From positions 434,001 to 498,000 of the forward strand of contig NZ_CP046128.1 in the NCBI RefSeq assembly GCF_038738535.1: 64,000 nt of DNA. Reading direction: 5' to 3'. The stretch comes from Bacillus pumilus. Its GTDB lineage: Bacteria; Bacillota; Bacilli; Bacillales; Bacillaceae. Made by a program: the position numbers and the translations under genes. Under the pieces are notes generated by a model, which made no database searches, was not told the DNA's origin, and was given only the letters and a program-made list of their open reading frames with translations. Shown one piece after another: positions 24,486 through 32,882 of the stretch (position 1 is the first letter of the stretch; every line of letters starts with the position of its first letter).

Positions 24486-25541
24486 ATGAAGCATGTTTCA
24501 ATTGCGGCGATACCAGGTGACGGGGTTGGGAAGGAAGTTGTACCTGAAGCGATACGAGTATTGAAAGCGGTATCAGAATTACATGGCGGTCTGTCTTTTA
24601 CCTTTCAGGATTTTCCGTGGAGCTGTGAATATTATTTAGAGCATGGCGAGATGATGCCAAAGGATGGATTGAATCAATTGAAAGCCTTTGACAGTATTTT
24701 CTTAGGGGCTGTCGGAGATGCCAATTTAGTGCCGGATCACGTATCGCTTTGGGGACTGCTTATTAAGATTAGGCGGGAATTTGAACAGGTGATAAACGTC
24801 AGACCTGCAAAACAGCTGAGCGGCATTCGCTCACCGCTTACGCAGCCAAAGGATTTCGATCTTCTAGTTGTCAGAGAAAACGGTGAAGGTGAATATAGTG
24901 AAATTGGAGGCCGTATTTATCAAGGGGAAGATCAGCTTGCTGTTCAAAATGCGGTGTTCTCAAGAAAAGGGACAGAGCGTGCGATGCGTTTTGCCTTTCA
25001 ATTAGCAGAAAAAAGGCGAAAGCATGTGACGAGTGCAACAAAATCAAATGGCATCGTTCATACCATGCCTTTTTGGGATGAAGTGTTTCAAGACGTAGCA
25101 AAGGATTATCCAGAGGTGGCAGCAGACTCTCAGCACATTGATGCGCTCTCAGCCTTTTTTGTAACAAGACCAGAAAAATTCGATGTGATTGTGGCCAGTA
25201 ATTTGTTTGGTGATATTTTGACAGATCTTGGGGCAGCCATTATGGGAAGTATTGGCGTAGCGCCTGCCGCCAACATCAATGTAAATGGCGAGTACCCATC
25301 CATGTTTGAGCCTGTACACGGATCAGCCCCAGACATTGCAGGAAAAGGAATCGCCAACCCAATCGGTCAAATTTGGACTGCTAAGCTGATGCTTGATCAT
25401 TTCGGAGAAGAAGAGCTGGGTACGCACCTTCTCAGCACCATCGAATCAGTCACAGCAGACGGCTTTTTAACAGCGGACATCGGCGGATCCTATCAAACAC
25501 AAGAAGTCACAAACGAAATCATCAAACGATTGAAGAAATAA
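24486..25541 (+). CDS. ycsA: Tartrate dehydrogenase / D-malate decarboxylating dehydrogenase
   Basis: A 351-residue NAD-dependent beta-hydroxyacid oxidative decarboxylase of the IMDH/TDH family, which acts on tartrate and D-malate. ATG 24486 follows AAGGGGGAAAAA. Signatures: AIPGDGVGKEVVPEAI; the specificity loop LWGLLIKIRREFEQ, typical of tartrate dehydrogenase rather than LeuB; VVRENGEGEYSEIGGR; the catalytic Lys region VTSATKSNGI; the metal-binding Asp cluster ASNLFGDILTDLGAA; and the NAD site FEPVHGSAPDIAGKG. It resembles B. subtilis YcsA, but sits next to topB here rather than beside the mannitol genes. A palindromic operator lies just upstream. Confidence 0.9.
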   Translation: MKHVSIAAIPGDGVGKEVVPEAIRVLKAVSELHGGLSFTFQDFPWSCEYYLEHGEMMPKDGLNQLKAFDSIFLGAVGDANLVPDHVSLWGLLIKIRREFEQVINVRPAKQLSGIRSPLTQPKDFDLLVVRENGEGEYSEIGGRIYQGEDQLAVQNAVFSRKGTERAMRFAFQLAEKRRKHVTSATKSNGIVHTMPFWDEVFQDVAKDYPEVAADSQHIDALSAFFVTRPEKFDVIVASNLFGDILTDLGAAIMGSIGVAPAANINVNGEYPSMFEPVHGSAPDIAGKGIANPIGQIWTAKLMLDHFGEEELGTHLLSTIESVTADGFLTADIGGSYQTQEVTNEIIKRLKK

Positions 25542-25613
25542 TCCGTCATTAGAACCGCATCTCCACGTCTGCTATAATAAAAGGATGGATAGAAGAAAGA
25601 GATGTGAAATCTA

Positions 25614-27800
25614 GTGTCAAAAACAGTTGTATTAGCAGAGAAACCTTCAGTAGGACGTGACCTTGCGCGTGTGCTGAAGTGTCATAAAAAAGGAAATGGT
25701 TTTTTAGAAGGAGATCAATACATTGTGACATGGGCGCTTGGCCATTTGGTCACACTGGCTGATCCAGATGGCTACGGAAAAGAATTTCAATCCTGGCGTT
25801 TAGAGGATTTACCAATCATTCCAGAGCCGCTTAAGCTTGTGGTGATGAAAAAGACAGGAAAACAATTCCAAGCAGTGAAAGCGCAGCTTGCGAGAAAAGA
25901 TGTCAAAGACATTGTCATTGCAACAGATGCTGGACGTGAAGGGGAGCTTGTCGCAAGATGGATTCTTGAAAAAGCACATGTGAAAAAGCCCTTGAAACGA
26001 CTATGGATCTCATCTGTCACGGACAAAGCCATTCAAGAAGGCTTCAAACGATTAAAAGACGGCAGAGAATACGATAACCTGTATCGCTCAGCAGTTGCAC
26101 GTGCAGAAGCAGACTGGATTGTCGGCATCAACGCAACAAGAGCGCTGACAACCAAGTTCAATGCACAGCTTTCCTGCGGACGGGTGCAAACACCAACGAT
26201 TGCCATGATCGCCAAACGAGAAGAAGACATTCAGCAATTTCAGCCGAAGCCGTTCTATGGATTGACTGCACAAGTAGATGGACTGACTTTGACCTGGCAG
26301 GATGCTAAAACAAAGCAAAACCGTACCTTCCAAGAGAATGTGATCAAAGAGCGCGTGGCAGCATGCGAAGGAAAACCAGCAGTGGTTGATGCGTTGAAAA
26401 AAACAGCGAAAAAAGCTTTTGCGCCGGGCCTGTACGATCTGACTGAATTGCAGCGTGATGCGCATAAACGCTATGGCTTCTCAGCAAAAGAAACATTATC
26501 TACACTTCAGCGATTGTATGAGCAGCATAAGCTCGTGACATATCCACGTACAGATTCAAGGTTTATTTCAGCGGATATCGTTCCCACATTAAAAGACCGA
26601 TTAAAAGGAATGAACGTCAGACCATACGCGCAGCATGTGAACCGGATTTTACAATCAGGTGTAAAAGCGCACAAAGGCTTCGTCAATGATGCAAAAGTGT
26701 CAGATCACCATGCGATCATTCCAACCGAGGAAGAGCTGTATCCAGGTGCATTAAGTGATAAAGAGCGTAAATTATATGACCTTATTGCCAAACGATTCCT
26801 TGCGGTACTCATGAATCCTTTTGAGTACGAAGAAACAACGGTTATCGCCAAAATAGGCAGTGAAACGTTCACAGCAAAAGGGAAAATCGTGCAATCAGCT
26901 GGCTGGAAAGCCGTGTACGATGATTCCTATGAAGAAGAGGAATCAGCCGAGGTGGATCAACATTTGCCGCTGCTTTCAGAAGGACAGTCACTAGACGTAC
27001 GACAGCTGAAAGAAACAAGAGGAGAAACGAAACCTCCTGCACGTTTTAATGAAGCGACCCTATTATCTGCCATGGAAAACCCAGCGGCATTTATGCAGAA
27101 AGAGGAAAAAGACTTAGTGAAAACCCTTGGTGAAACAGGTGGTCTAGGGACAGTAGCAACAAGAGCAGATATTATTGAAAAGCTGTTCAATAGCTTCCTA
27201 ATCGAGAAAAAGGGCAAAGACATCTTCATCACATCGAAAGGAAAGCAGCTGCTCTCTTTAGTGCCTGAAGACTTAAAGTCTCCTGCGTTAACAGCGGAAT
27301 GGGAACAAAAGCTTTCTAAAATCGCAAAAGGGCAATTGAAAGCTTCTCAATTCATGAGTGAAATGAAATTATATGCGAAACAAGCCGTATCTGAAATCAA
27401 ACAGACGAACCAGACCTTTAAGCATGACAATGTCACTGGCACCCATTGCCCAGACTGCGGAAAACTGATGCTGAAAGTGAATGGAAAACATGGAACGATG
27501 CTTGTTTGCCAGGACCGGGAATGCGGCCATCGTAAAAATGTGGCGAAGAAAACAAACGCACGCTGCCCGAACTGTCATAAAAAGCTCGAGCTGCGCGGAG
27601 AAGGCGATGGCAAAATCTTTGCTTGTGTGTGCGGCCATAGAGAAAAACTGTCTGTCTTCGAAAAACGCAAATCTCAATCCAATCAAAAGAAAGCCAGTAA
27701 GCACGATGTGTCTAAATATTTGAAGAAACAAAAGAAAGTGGAAGAACCAATTAATAATGCACTAGCTGAACAATTAAAGAAACTAAAATTAGATCAATAG
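25614..27800 (+). CDS. topB: DNA topoisomerase III
   Basis: A 728-residue type IA topoisomerase that decatenates replication and recombination intermediates. GTG 25614 is the start; the ribosome binding site (GAAGAAAGAG) is weak. TOPRIM motifs: VLAEKPSVGRDLARVL at the N-terminus and ATDAGREGELVARW. The active-site tyrosine is Tyr310 in VTYPRTDSRFIS. Further core blocks are SCGRVQTPTIAMIA and LGTVATRADIIEKL. The C-terminus carries two four-cysteine modules, CPDCGKLM with CQDRECGH, and CPNCHKKL with CVCGH, then a lysine-rich tail. Size matches B. subtilis TopB. In B. subtilis lrpC precedes topB; it is absent here. Confidence 0.97.
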   Translation: MSKTVVLAEKPSVGRDLARVLKCHKKGNGFLEGDQYIVTWALGHLVTLADPDGYGKEFQSWRLEDLPIIPEPLKLVVMKKTGKQFQAVKAQLARKDVKDIVIATDAGREGELVARWILEKAHVKKPLKRLWISSVTDKAIQEGFKRLKDGREYDNLYRSAVARAEADWIVGINATRALTTKFNAQLSCGRVQTPTIAMIAKREEDIQQFQPKPFYGLTAQVDGLTLTWQDAKTKQNRTFQENVIKERVAACEGKPAVVDALKKTAKKAFAPGLYDLTELQRDAHKRYGFSAKETLSTLQRLYEQHKLVTYPRTDSRFISADIVPTLKDRLKGMNVRPYAQHVNRILQSGVKAHKGFVNDAKVSDHHAIIPTEEELYPGALSDKERKLYDLIAKRFLAVLMNPFEYEETTVIAKIGSETFTAKGKIVQSAGWKAVYDDSYEEEESAEVDQHLPLLSEGQSLDVRQLKETRGETKPPARFNEATLLSAMENPAAFMQKEEKDLVKTLGETGGLGTVATRADIIEKLFNSFLIEKKGKDIFITSKGKQLLSLVPEDLKSPALTAEWEQKLSKIAKGQLKASQFMSEMKLYAKQAVSEIKQTNQTFKHDNVTGTHCPDCGKLMLKVNGKHGTMLVCQDRECGHRKNVAKKTNARCPNCHKKLELRGEGDGKIFACVCGHREKLSVFEKRKSQSNQKKASKHDVSKYLKKQKKVEEPINNALAEQLKKLKLDQ

Positions 27801-27804
27801 TTGT

Positions 27805-27837
27805 GTAAAAACCCGTGCGGAAACGCATGGGTTTTTC
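27805..27837 (+). terminator. Intrinsic terminator
   Basis: AAAAACCCGTGCG, GAAA loop, CGCATGGGTTTTT after topB. Confidence 0.9.
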
Positions 27838-27923
27838 AGTGTTCTCAAGCATATCGACATATTGTTTTTCTGAAAATGGGAATAAATATGCGAAAAGACT
27901 CGTAATTTGGTATAAAATATTTA

Positions 27924-27952
27924 TTTAAATTTAAACAAAAACGCTCTATAAT
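27924..27952 (+). promoter_or_regulatory. Promoter of the ydaJKLMN operon
   Basis: TTTAAA, 17-base spacer, TATAAT, 46 bases before ydaJ. The -10 is perfect and the -35 weak. The region is very AT-rich, as expected for a SinR/AbrB-type regulated matrix operon (the regulators are inference). Confidence 0.55.
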
Positions 27953-27997
27953 AAATCGTTAGATGCTTAGAGAACGGGGAGTTGAAAGGGGACACGA

Positions 27998-29080
27998 ATG
28001 CATACACGCATATATCGTACAGCAATTGTTTTACTCATTGTCATTCTACTAGGCGGATGTACCTGGAAGCAGCAGAAAGAATCAGCTGATCCAGTATCGC
28101 CACAGCCTGTATTGCCTGGAGAATATTTTATCACTCACCACTTAATGACAGATCAAGGCTTGATTCGTACCTCTTTTGCAGAGCAGCACATCTACTTATC
28201 TGAATCACTCGGACTTTGGATGGATTATCTTGTTCGAAAAAAAGATCAAAATTTATTTGACCAACAGTTGGGTGTTCTACAAGATCAATTTTTACTAGAC
28301 CATCATCTTCTCAGCTGGCAAATTGAATCTGAGCAAAAAAGTAAGGCCAATGCTTTAGTTGATGATTTACGTGTAGTGGCGGCACTTCAAAAGGCAAATC
28401 GTTTGTGGAAGAAGTCAGCGTATCAAACGACAGCAAAAGAAATCGCTCAAGCGTTAAAAGAAAAAAACATGTTCAAAGGCATATTGTCCGATTATTATGA
28501 TGCATCAACAAATCGAACTTCACACACAATCACACTCTCTTATATAGACCCAAAAGCAATCAAAGAATTGGAATCCCTCAAAATATTCACGAAACAAATG
28601 ACCAGTAACCAATTAGCCATTCTAAAACAAGCACCGAGAAAAAAAGGATTCTTTCCTAAATCCTATGACATAAAGAAAAAAACCTATTCGTTTGATCGAG
28701 AAATCAATATGATCGATCAACTCTATACGGCTCTACATGCCCATCATGCAAAGGTTAATACGTCTGCGATCATGAAATGGCTTAAAACGACTTTTAAACA
28801 AGAAGGAAAACTGTACGGGAGATATAAGCTGAGCACATTGCAGCCATCTGTGACGTATGAATCGCCTTCGGTATATGCACTTGTCCTATTGTATGCCCTT
28901 AAACAAAACGAGCTTGAATTTGCAAAGGCTGTTTATCACCGCATGAAAGAATTACAAACCCAAGATCCTCTCAAGCCTTATTACGGAGGATATATGAACG
29001 AAAAAGACACACACTCATTTGATAACTTATTGCCTCTGATTGCAGAAAGGGAGCTTCTAAATGAATCGGTTGTTCAGTAA
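27998..29080 (+). CDS. ydaJ: YdaJ, lipoprotein glycosidase-like protein of the EPS operon
   Basis: A 360-residue exported protein. ATG 27998 follows AAAGGGGACACGA. It has a lipoprotein signal: a basic start, hydrophobic VLLIVILLGG and lipobox cysteine in LGGC, so it is anchored outside the membrane. The mature part is helix-rich, with HHLMTDQGLIRT near the start, ESLGLWMDYLVR, and YESPSVYALVLLYAL. This is the (alpha/alpha)6 style of glycoside hydrolase family 8 relatives such as BcsZ. It is the first gene of ydaJKLMN, an exopolysaccharide system activated by c-di-GMP in B. subtilis. Likely role: trimming of the nascent polysaccharide. Overlaps ydaK by 20 bases. Confidence 0.88.
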   Translation: MHTRIYRTAIVLLIVILLGGCTWKQQKESADPVSPQPVLPGEYFITHHLMTDQGLIRTSFAEQHIYLSESLGLWMDYLVRKKDQNLFDQQLGVLQDQFLLDHHLLSWQIESEQKSKANALVDDLRVVAALQKANRLWKKSAYQTTAKEIAQALKEKNMFKGILSDYYDASTNRTSHTITLSYIDPKAIKELESLKIFTKQMTSNQLAILKQAPRKKGFFPKSYDIKKKTYSFDREINMIDQLYTALHAHHAKVNTSAIMKWLKTTFKQEGKLYGRYKLSTLQPSVTYESPSVYALVLLYALKQNELEFAKAVYHRMKELQTQDPLKPYYGGYMNEKDTHSFDNLLPLIAERELLNESVVQ

Positions 29081-29912
29081 CACGTATCGCTTGTACTATT
29101 CTCTGCTCCTCACGTTTGCAGGCCTTATTTTGTTTATGGGCTATCTCAACGTACAAGATGCGGAGAGCTTTATGATCATCGCACTGACATTTGTCGTGTT
29201 AGGCTGCGGTATTTTATTTGGTATCCTACCAGCATTAATTTTCACCTTGCTTATTTTGTTCTTTATAGGAAGCGCCATGTTCTTTACAGAGTTTGGTCAT
29301 GAAAATCCCCTTTTTTCAAATCAAACATTGCAAGATGTAGTGATTTGGGGCGTAGCACTTCTTTTTTTTGCTATTTCAGCGGGAAGCTTGCATGAACGGA
29401 TCAAGATGCTGCGTCACACCATTGAACAACAAAAGCAGGCCATCAAACAATTTGTGGCGATTGATTCGACAACAGGATTTGACAATGCTGAGCGGATGAA
29501 GCTCGAATTGTCCGAGGAAATGAAACGGGCAGAACGGTACAAACAGCCATTTGTCTTTATTCTTCTTCATATGAATTACGCAGCGGAATTCAAATCGTTA
29601 TATGGAGAAAAAGAAATGCAGCACCTATTTCAGCAATTAAGTCTCAAGATCCGCGAAAGCGTAAGAGAAACCGATAAGAAATTTCGATTATCCGAAGATC
29701 GAATGGGCTTGCTGCTAACTCACACACCAGAAGAAAACGTGTCAGTTGTCCTTGATAAGCTAAAGAATAAACTGCAACCGCATGTCCTGTTAAACGGTCG
29801 TGAAGTGACCTTGACATTTCTTGTCTGTCATTTAACAAGCAGCTCGGATTATCGAACGCCAGAGCAATTTTTAGAAGAACTAGAAAAAGAGATGATGATG
29901 AATGAACTTTAA
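29061..29912 (+). CDS. ydaK: YdaK, membrane c-di-GMP receptor with degenerate GGDEF
   Basis: A 283-residue protein: four hydrophobic segments (about 10-115), a short coiled coil, and a GGDEF-fold domain (about 125-280). The signature catalytic motif is lost; at its place is SEDRM. The inhibitory I-site RETD is kept, five residues before it. A protein of this make-up binds c-di-GMP but cannot make it, in agreement with the published role of B. subtilis YdaK as a receptor. It overlaps both neighbours, which couples it to the synthase genes. It probably activates the glycosyltransferase YdaM upon c-di-GMP binding. Confidence 0.92.
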   Translation: MNRLFSNTYRLYYSLLLTFAGLILFMGYLNVQDAESFMIIALTFVVLGCGILFGILPALIFTLLILFFIGSAMFFTEFGHENPLFSNQTLQDVVIWGVALLFFAISAGSLHERIKMLRHTIEQQKQAIKQFVAIDSTTGFDNAERMKLELSEEMKRAERYKQPFVFILLHMNYAAEFKSLYGEKEMQHLFQQLSLKIRESVRETDKKFRLSEDRMGLLLTHTPEENVSVVLDKLKNKLQPHVLLNGREVTLTFLVCHLTSSSDYRTPEQFLEELEKEMMMNEL

Positions 29913-31617
29913 TTCTTTGATGAAATGTTGTTTGATGATCGCGCTTTTTTCGATTCTTTCGTTTAAACACATGGCTTCAGCCGATGCTCTTGTCACGCAG
30001 CCAAATACCCTGATCGTTTATTCCACACAATCGGATGAAGTGACTCCAGCCGTTCATATGCTGGATCTACTCGCCGGTCATTTTTCTAAACAGACGACGA
30101 TTGTATCCGATGAACATTTGGCTGAAAAGAGGATCAATGAATTTCAGCAAGTCATTTATCTCGGTGAAATAAAGAGAACCTTGCCAAAACAAACCATTCG
30201 TGCGATGAACGAATCACAGCAGGTCATCGCCATTGGATACAATGCGGAACAGCTTCGCCCATTCTCCAAGCTTACTTTTCACAAACAAGATCATACCAGT
30301 CAAATGAAACATACACATGATCAGACATACCGTCAGCTAGAGAGAAGTATCAGTGCGTTAACGGTTCGAGGGGCAGCCCTGCATAGTGAACTTTTATTGA
30401 AGAATCATCAAGCTGATCTGCCATTTGTGATTCAAACAAAAGAAGGTGCGGCATATATCGGAATCTTAGATGTCGTGCAGCACAACAAAATTCTTGCAGA
30501 AGTGCTAGAAAAATACATGCCTTCTTCTGTGCAAATGACGACAAAATACTTAATGCTCGGGAACATCAGTCCAGCAAGTGACGAGAAGAAGCTGCTTGAA
30601 CTTGGACAATACGTATCCGCACGGCATATTCCTTTTCAGATCGCAGTGACTCCTGTTTGGATGGATCGAGAAACAGGTGATGAAGTCACACTGAGTGACC
30701 GCCCGAAGCTCGTGAATGTGTTAAAACAATTGCAAGGCAATGGAGCGAGTATCATTCTTCATGGCTTTAGCCGTACGTATCGAACGGAGGAATCTGGTCA
30801 GAGCTTTGAGTTCTGGGATGCAAAGTATGATCAGTCCATCACGTCAAATGATCCCAAAAAAACTGAGAAGAAACGGAGTAAAAGTCAGTTCCCAAATGAA
30901 AAAGACTTTAATGCTTATACCAGATCGAATCAGCAGCAAGAAACCGCCTATACAGAAGAAAAACTGACAAAGGGCATCGAGCTTCTTGCCCAGCAAGGTC
31001 TATATCCTCTTGCGTTCGAGGTGCCGCATGATGCCATATCTCAACAAGGTTATGAAGTGATTTCAAGGCATGTGTCAAGTCTATTTGGACAGGTGCAGCT
31101 GTCAGACCGCACTTGGAAAACAGTCGGTGCACCGCCGCTGGTGACGTCTCCTGCCATGTTACATGGAATGACCCTATATCCTCAGCGACCAGTAGAGACA
31201 GCGTCTGACCAAGAAGATTCAAATGTTTTAACTGAACAGACGATTCAATCCATGCAGCATCTTCAATCAGCCGCAATCGGACTGTCCTATGATGTAGAAT
31301 CAGGAATAGCCGGATTACAGGAGCTGATAACACAGATGGAGGCAATCCCTTCTAGTGAATGGCTGGATTTAAAGAAAACAAAACAGACGGTCCAAACTGC
31401 ACATGTAAAAATCCAAACATCAGGGAATGGACATATTCAAGTAGAGCAATCCGACATAGCCGAAACAAAAACAGTCAAACGAAGCGGCATAGAAAATATG
31501 CTGCGAATTCTTACAGTCGTGGTGATGCTATTTATTGCGGCATTTGCTTTATACACATTGTATTTAAGACTGACAATGAAAAAACGAATTTTTAAGGAGA
31601 GAAAATTAGGTGGCTGA
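29902..31617 (+). CDS. ydaL: YdaL, exported DUF2334/polysaccharide deacetylase-like protein
   Basis: A 571-residue protein with an N-terminal signal segment (CCLMIALFSILSF, about 10-22), a long extracellular region and a C-terminal membrane helix at about 540-560 (VVMLFIAAFALYTLYL). ATG 29902 overlaps the ydaK stop. The central part has DUF2334-like blocks: YLMLGNISPASDEKKLLEL, IPFQIAVTPVWMDRETGDEV, GASIILHGFSRTY and LYPLAFEVPHDAISQQGYEV, typical of the deacetylase fold. It probably modifies or guides the YdaM/YdaN polysaccharide at the outer membrane face. It overlaps ydaM by eight bases. Confidence 0.88.
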   Translation: MNFNSLMKCCLMIALFSILSFKHMASADALVTQPNTLIVYSTQSDEVTPAVHMLDLLAGHFSKQTTIVSDEHLAEKRINEFQQVIYLGEIKRTLPKQTIRAMNESQQVIAIGYNAEQLRPFSKLTFHKQDHTSQMKHTHDQTYRQLERSISALTVRGAALHSELLLKNHQADLPFVIQTKEGAAYIGILDVVQHNKILAEVLEKYMPSSVQMTTKYLMLGNISPASDEKKLLELGQYVSARHIPFQIAVTPVWMDRETGDEVTLSDRPKLVNVLKQLQGNGASIILHGFSRTYRTEESGQSFEFWDAKYDQSITSNDPKKTEKKRSKSQFPNEKDFNAYTRSNQQQETAYTEEKLTKGIELLAQQGLYPLAFEVPHDAISQQGYEVISRHVSSLFGQVQLSDRTWKTVGAPPLVTSPAMLHGMTLYPQRPVETASDQEDSNVLTEQTIQSMQHLQSAAIGLSYDVESGIAGLQELITQMEAIPSSEWLDLKKTKQTVQTAHVKIQTSGNGHIQVEQSDIAETKTVKRSGIENMLRILTVVVMLFIAAFALYTLYLRLTMKKRIFKERKLGG

Positions 31618-32878
31618 TGTCTTATTTTATCTTTCATTACTACTGATTTGGACTATGCTCCTATACCACATGTTTCTCATGCAGGGCGGCTTTCAGCATT
31701 ACCTCACCTATGAAAAAGTGCTGCCTAAATGGACAAAACAAAGGAAAGAGCTGCCAACCGTCAGTATCCTGATTCCTGCTCATAATGAAGAAATTGTCAT
31801 TCGGCAGACGTTAAAAGCGATGGTCCAGCTATCTTATCCTAAACACCTCCTTGAAATCATTGTGATTAATGACAATTCCTCTGATCGCACAGGAGATATT
31901 GTGCAATCATTCAGTGAGCAATATGATCATGTCCATATGATTGAAACGAAGCCGCCATTTGCAGGGAAGGGAAAATCTACTGCACTGAATGAAGGATTGA
32001 AGGCTTCGACAGGAGAAGTGATTTGCGTATACGATGCAGATAACATGCCGGAACAAAAGGCTGTCTATCATTTGGTTCTTGGGTTATTGAATGATCCAAA
32101 AGCAGGCGCCGTTGTCGGGAAATTCAGAGTGATCAATGCAGCCCAAAATTTGCTGACCAAATTTATTAATATTGAGACCATCTGCTTCCAATGGATGGCG
32201 CAGGGCGGGAGATGGAAGTGGTTTGGGATTGCGACAATACCAGGCACCAACTTCGCCATCCGCCGGCACATTTTAGAAGAACTCGGCGGCTGGGATGTCC
32301 AAGCTTTGGCCGAGGACACCGAATTAACGATCCGTGTGTATAACCTTGGGTATGTGATTCGATTTTTCCCAGCTGCGATCACATGGGAACAAGAGCCTGA
32401 GACATGGAAGGTCTGGTGGCGGCAAAGAACGCGCTGGGCTAGAGGTAATCAATATGTTGTACTCAAATTTTTAAGACAGTTTATGAAGCTGAAACGAAAA
32501 CGAATGATTTTCGATTTGTTTTATTTCTTCTTTACGTATTTCTTATTTTTCTTCGGTGTTCTGCTCTCAAATGGCATCTTTATTGTGAACCTATTTGTTG
32601 ACCTTCACTTATCTGTAGGGACTGTCGCACTGATCCTGTGGGGATTAGCCTTCTTCCTCTTTCTAACAGAAGTGATGATTACATTAAGTATTGAGAAAAC
32701 AGAGCTCACCAAACAAAACATTCTCATTGTGGTCCTCATGTACTTCACCTATTCTCAAGTATGGATTGCGCTTGTCGTGTACTCCTTATGTGTAGAGGTG
32801 AAGAGCCGATTATTGAAACAAGAAGTGAAATGGTACAAAACGGAGCGTTACGATCAACAACAAAAGAAAAGCGGGTGA
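31610..32878 (+). CDS. ydaM: YdaM, GT2 polysaccharide synthase
   Basis: A 422-residue processive family 2 glycosyltransferase. GTG 31610 follows AAGGAGAGAAAAT. N-terminal membrane helix, then the catalytic domain: SILIPAHNEEIVIRQTLKAM, VINDNSSDRTGDIV, the D-x-D in CVYDADNMPE, GTNFAIRRHILEELGGWD, ALAEDTELTIR with the catalytic Asp, and the Q-R-x-R-W motif in QRTRWARGNQY. Three to four C-terminal membrane helices follow (about 300-400). This is the PgaC/BcsA-type layout of enzymes that polymerise and extrude a beta-linked polysaccharide. The sugar is not certain. YdaK presumably supplies c-di-GMP control, since no PilZ domain is seen. Confidence 0.93.
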   Translation: MADVLFYLSLLLIWTMLLYHMFLMQGGFQHYLTYEKVLPKWTKQRKELPTVSILIPAHNEEIVIRQTLKAMVQLSYPKHLLEIIVINDNSSDRTGDIVQSFSEQYDHVHMIETKPPFAGKGKSTALNEGLKASTGEVICVYDADNMPEQKAVYHLVLGLLNDPKAGAVVGKFRVINAAQNLLTKFINIETICFQWMAQGGRWKWFGIATIPGTNFAIRRHILEELGGWDVQALAEDTELTIRVYNLGYVIRFFPAAITWEQEPETWKVWWRQRTRWARGNQYVVLKFLRQFMKLKRKRMIFDLFYFFFTYFLFFFGVLLSNGIFIVNLFVDLHLSVGTVALILWGLAFFLFLTEVMITLSIEKTELTKQNILIVVLMYFTYSQVWIALVVYSLCVEVKSRLLKQEVKWYKTERYDQQQKKSG

Positions 32879-32882
32879 CAAA

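Noticed and set aside
26088-26465. 125-residue antisense ORF inside topB
   Set aside because: It is a frame shadow of topB without a ribosome binding site or recognisable domain.
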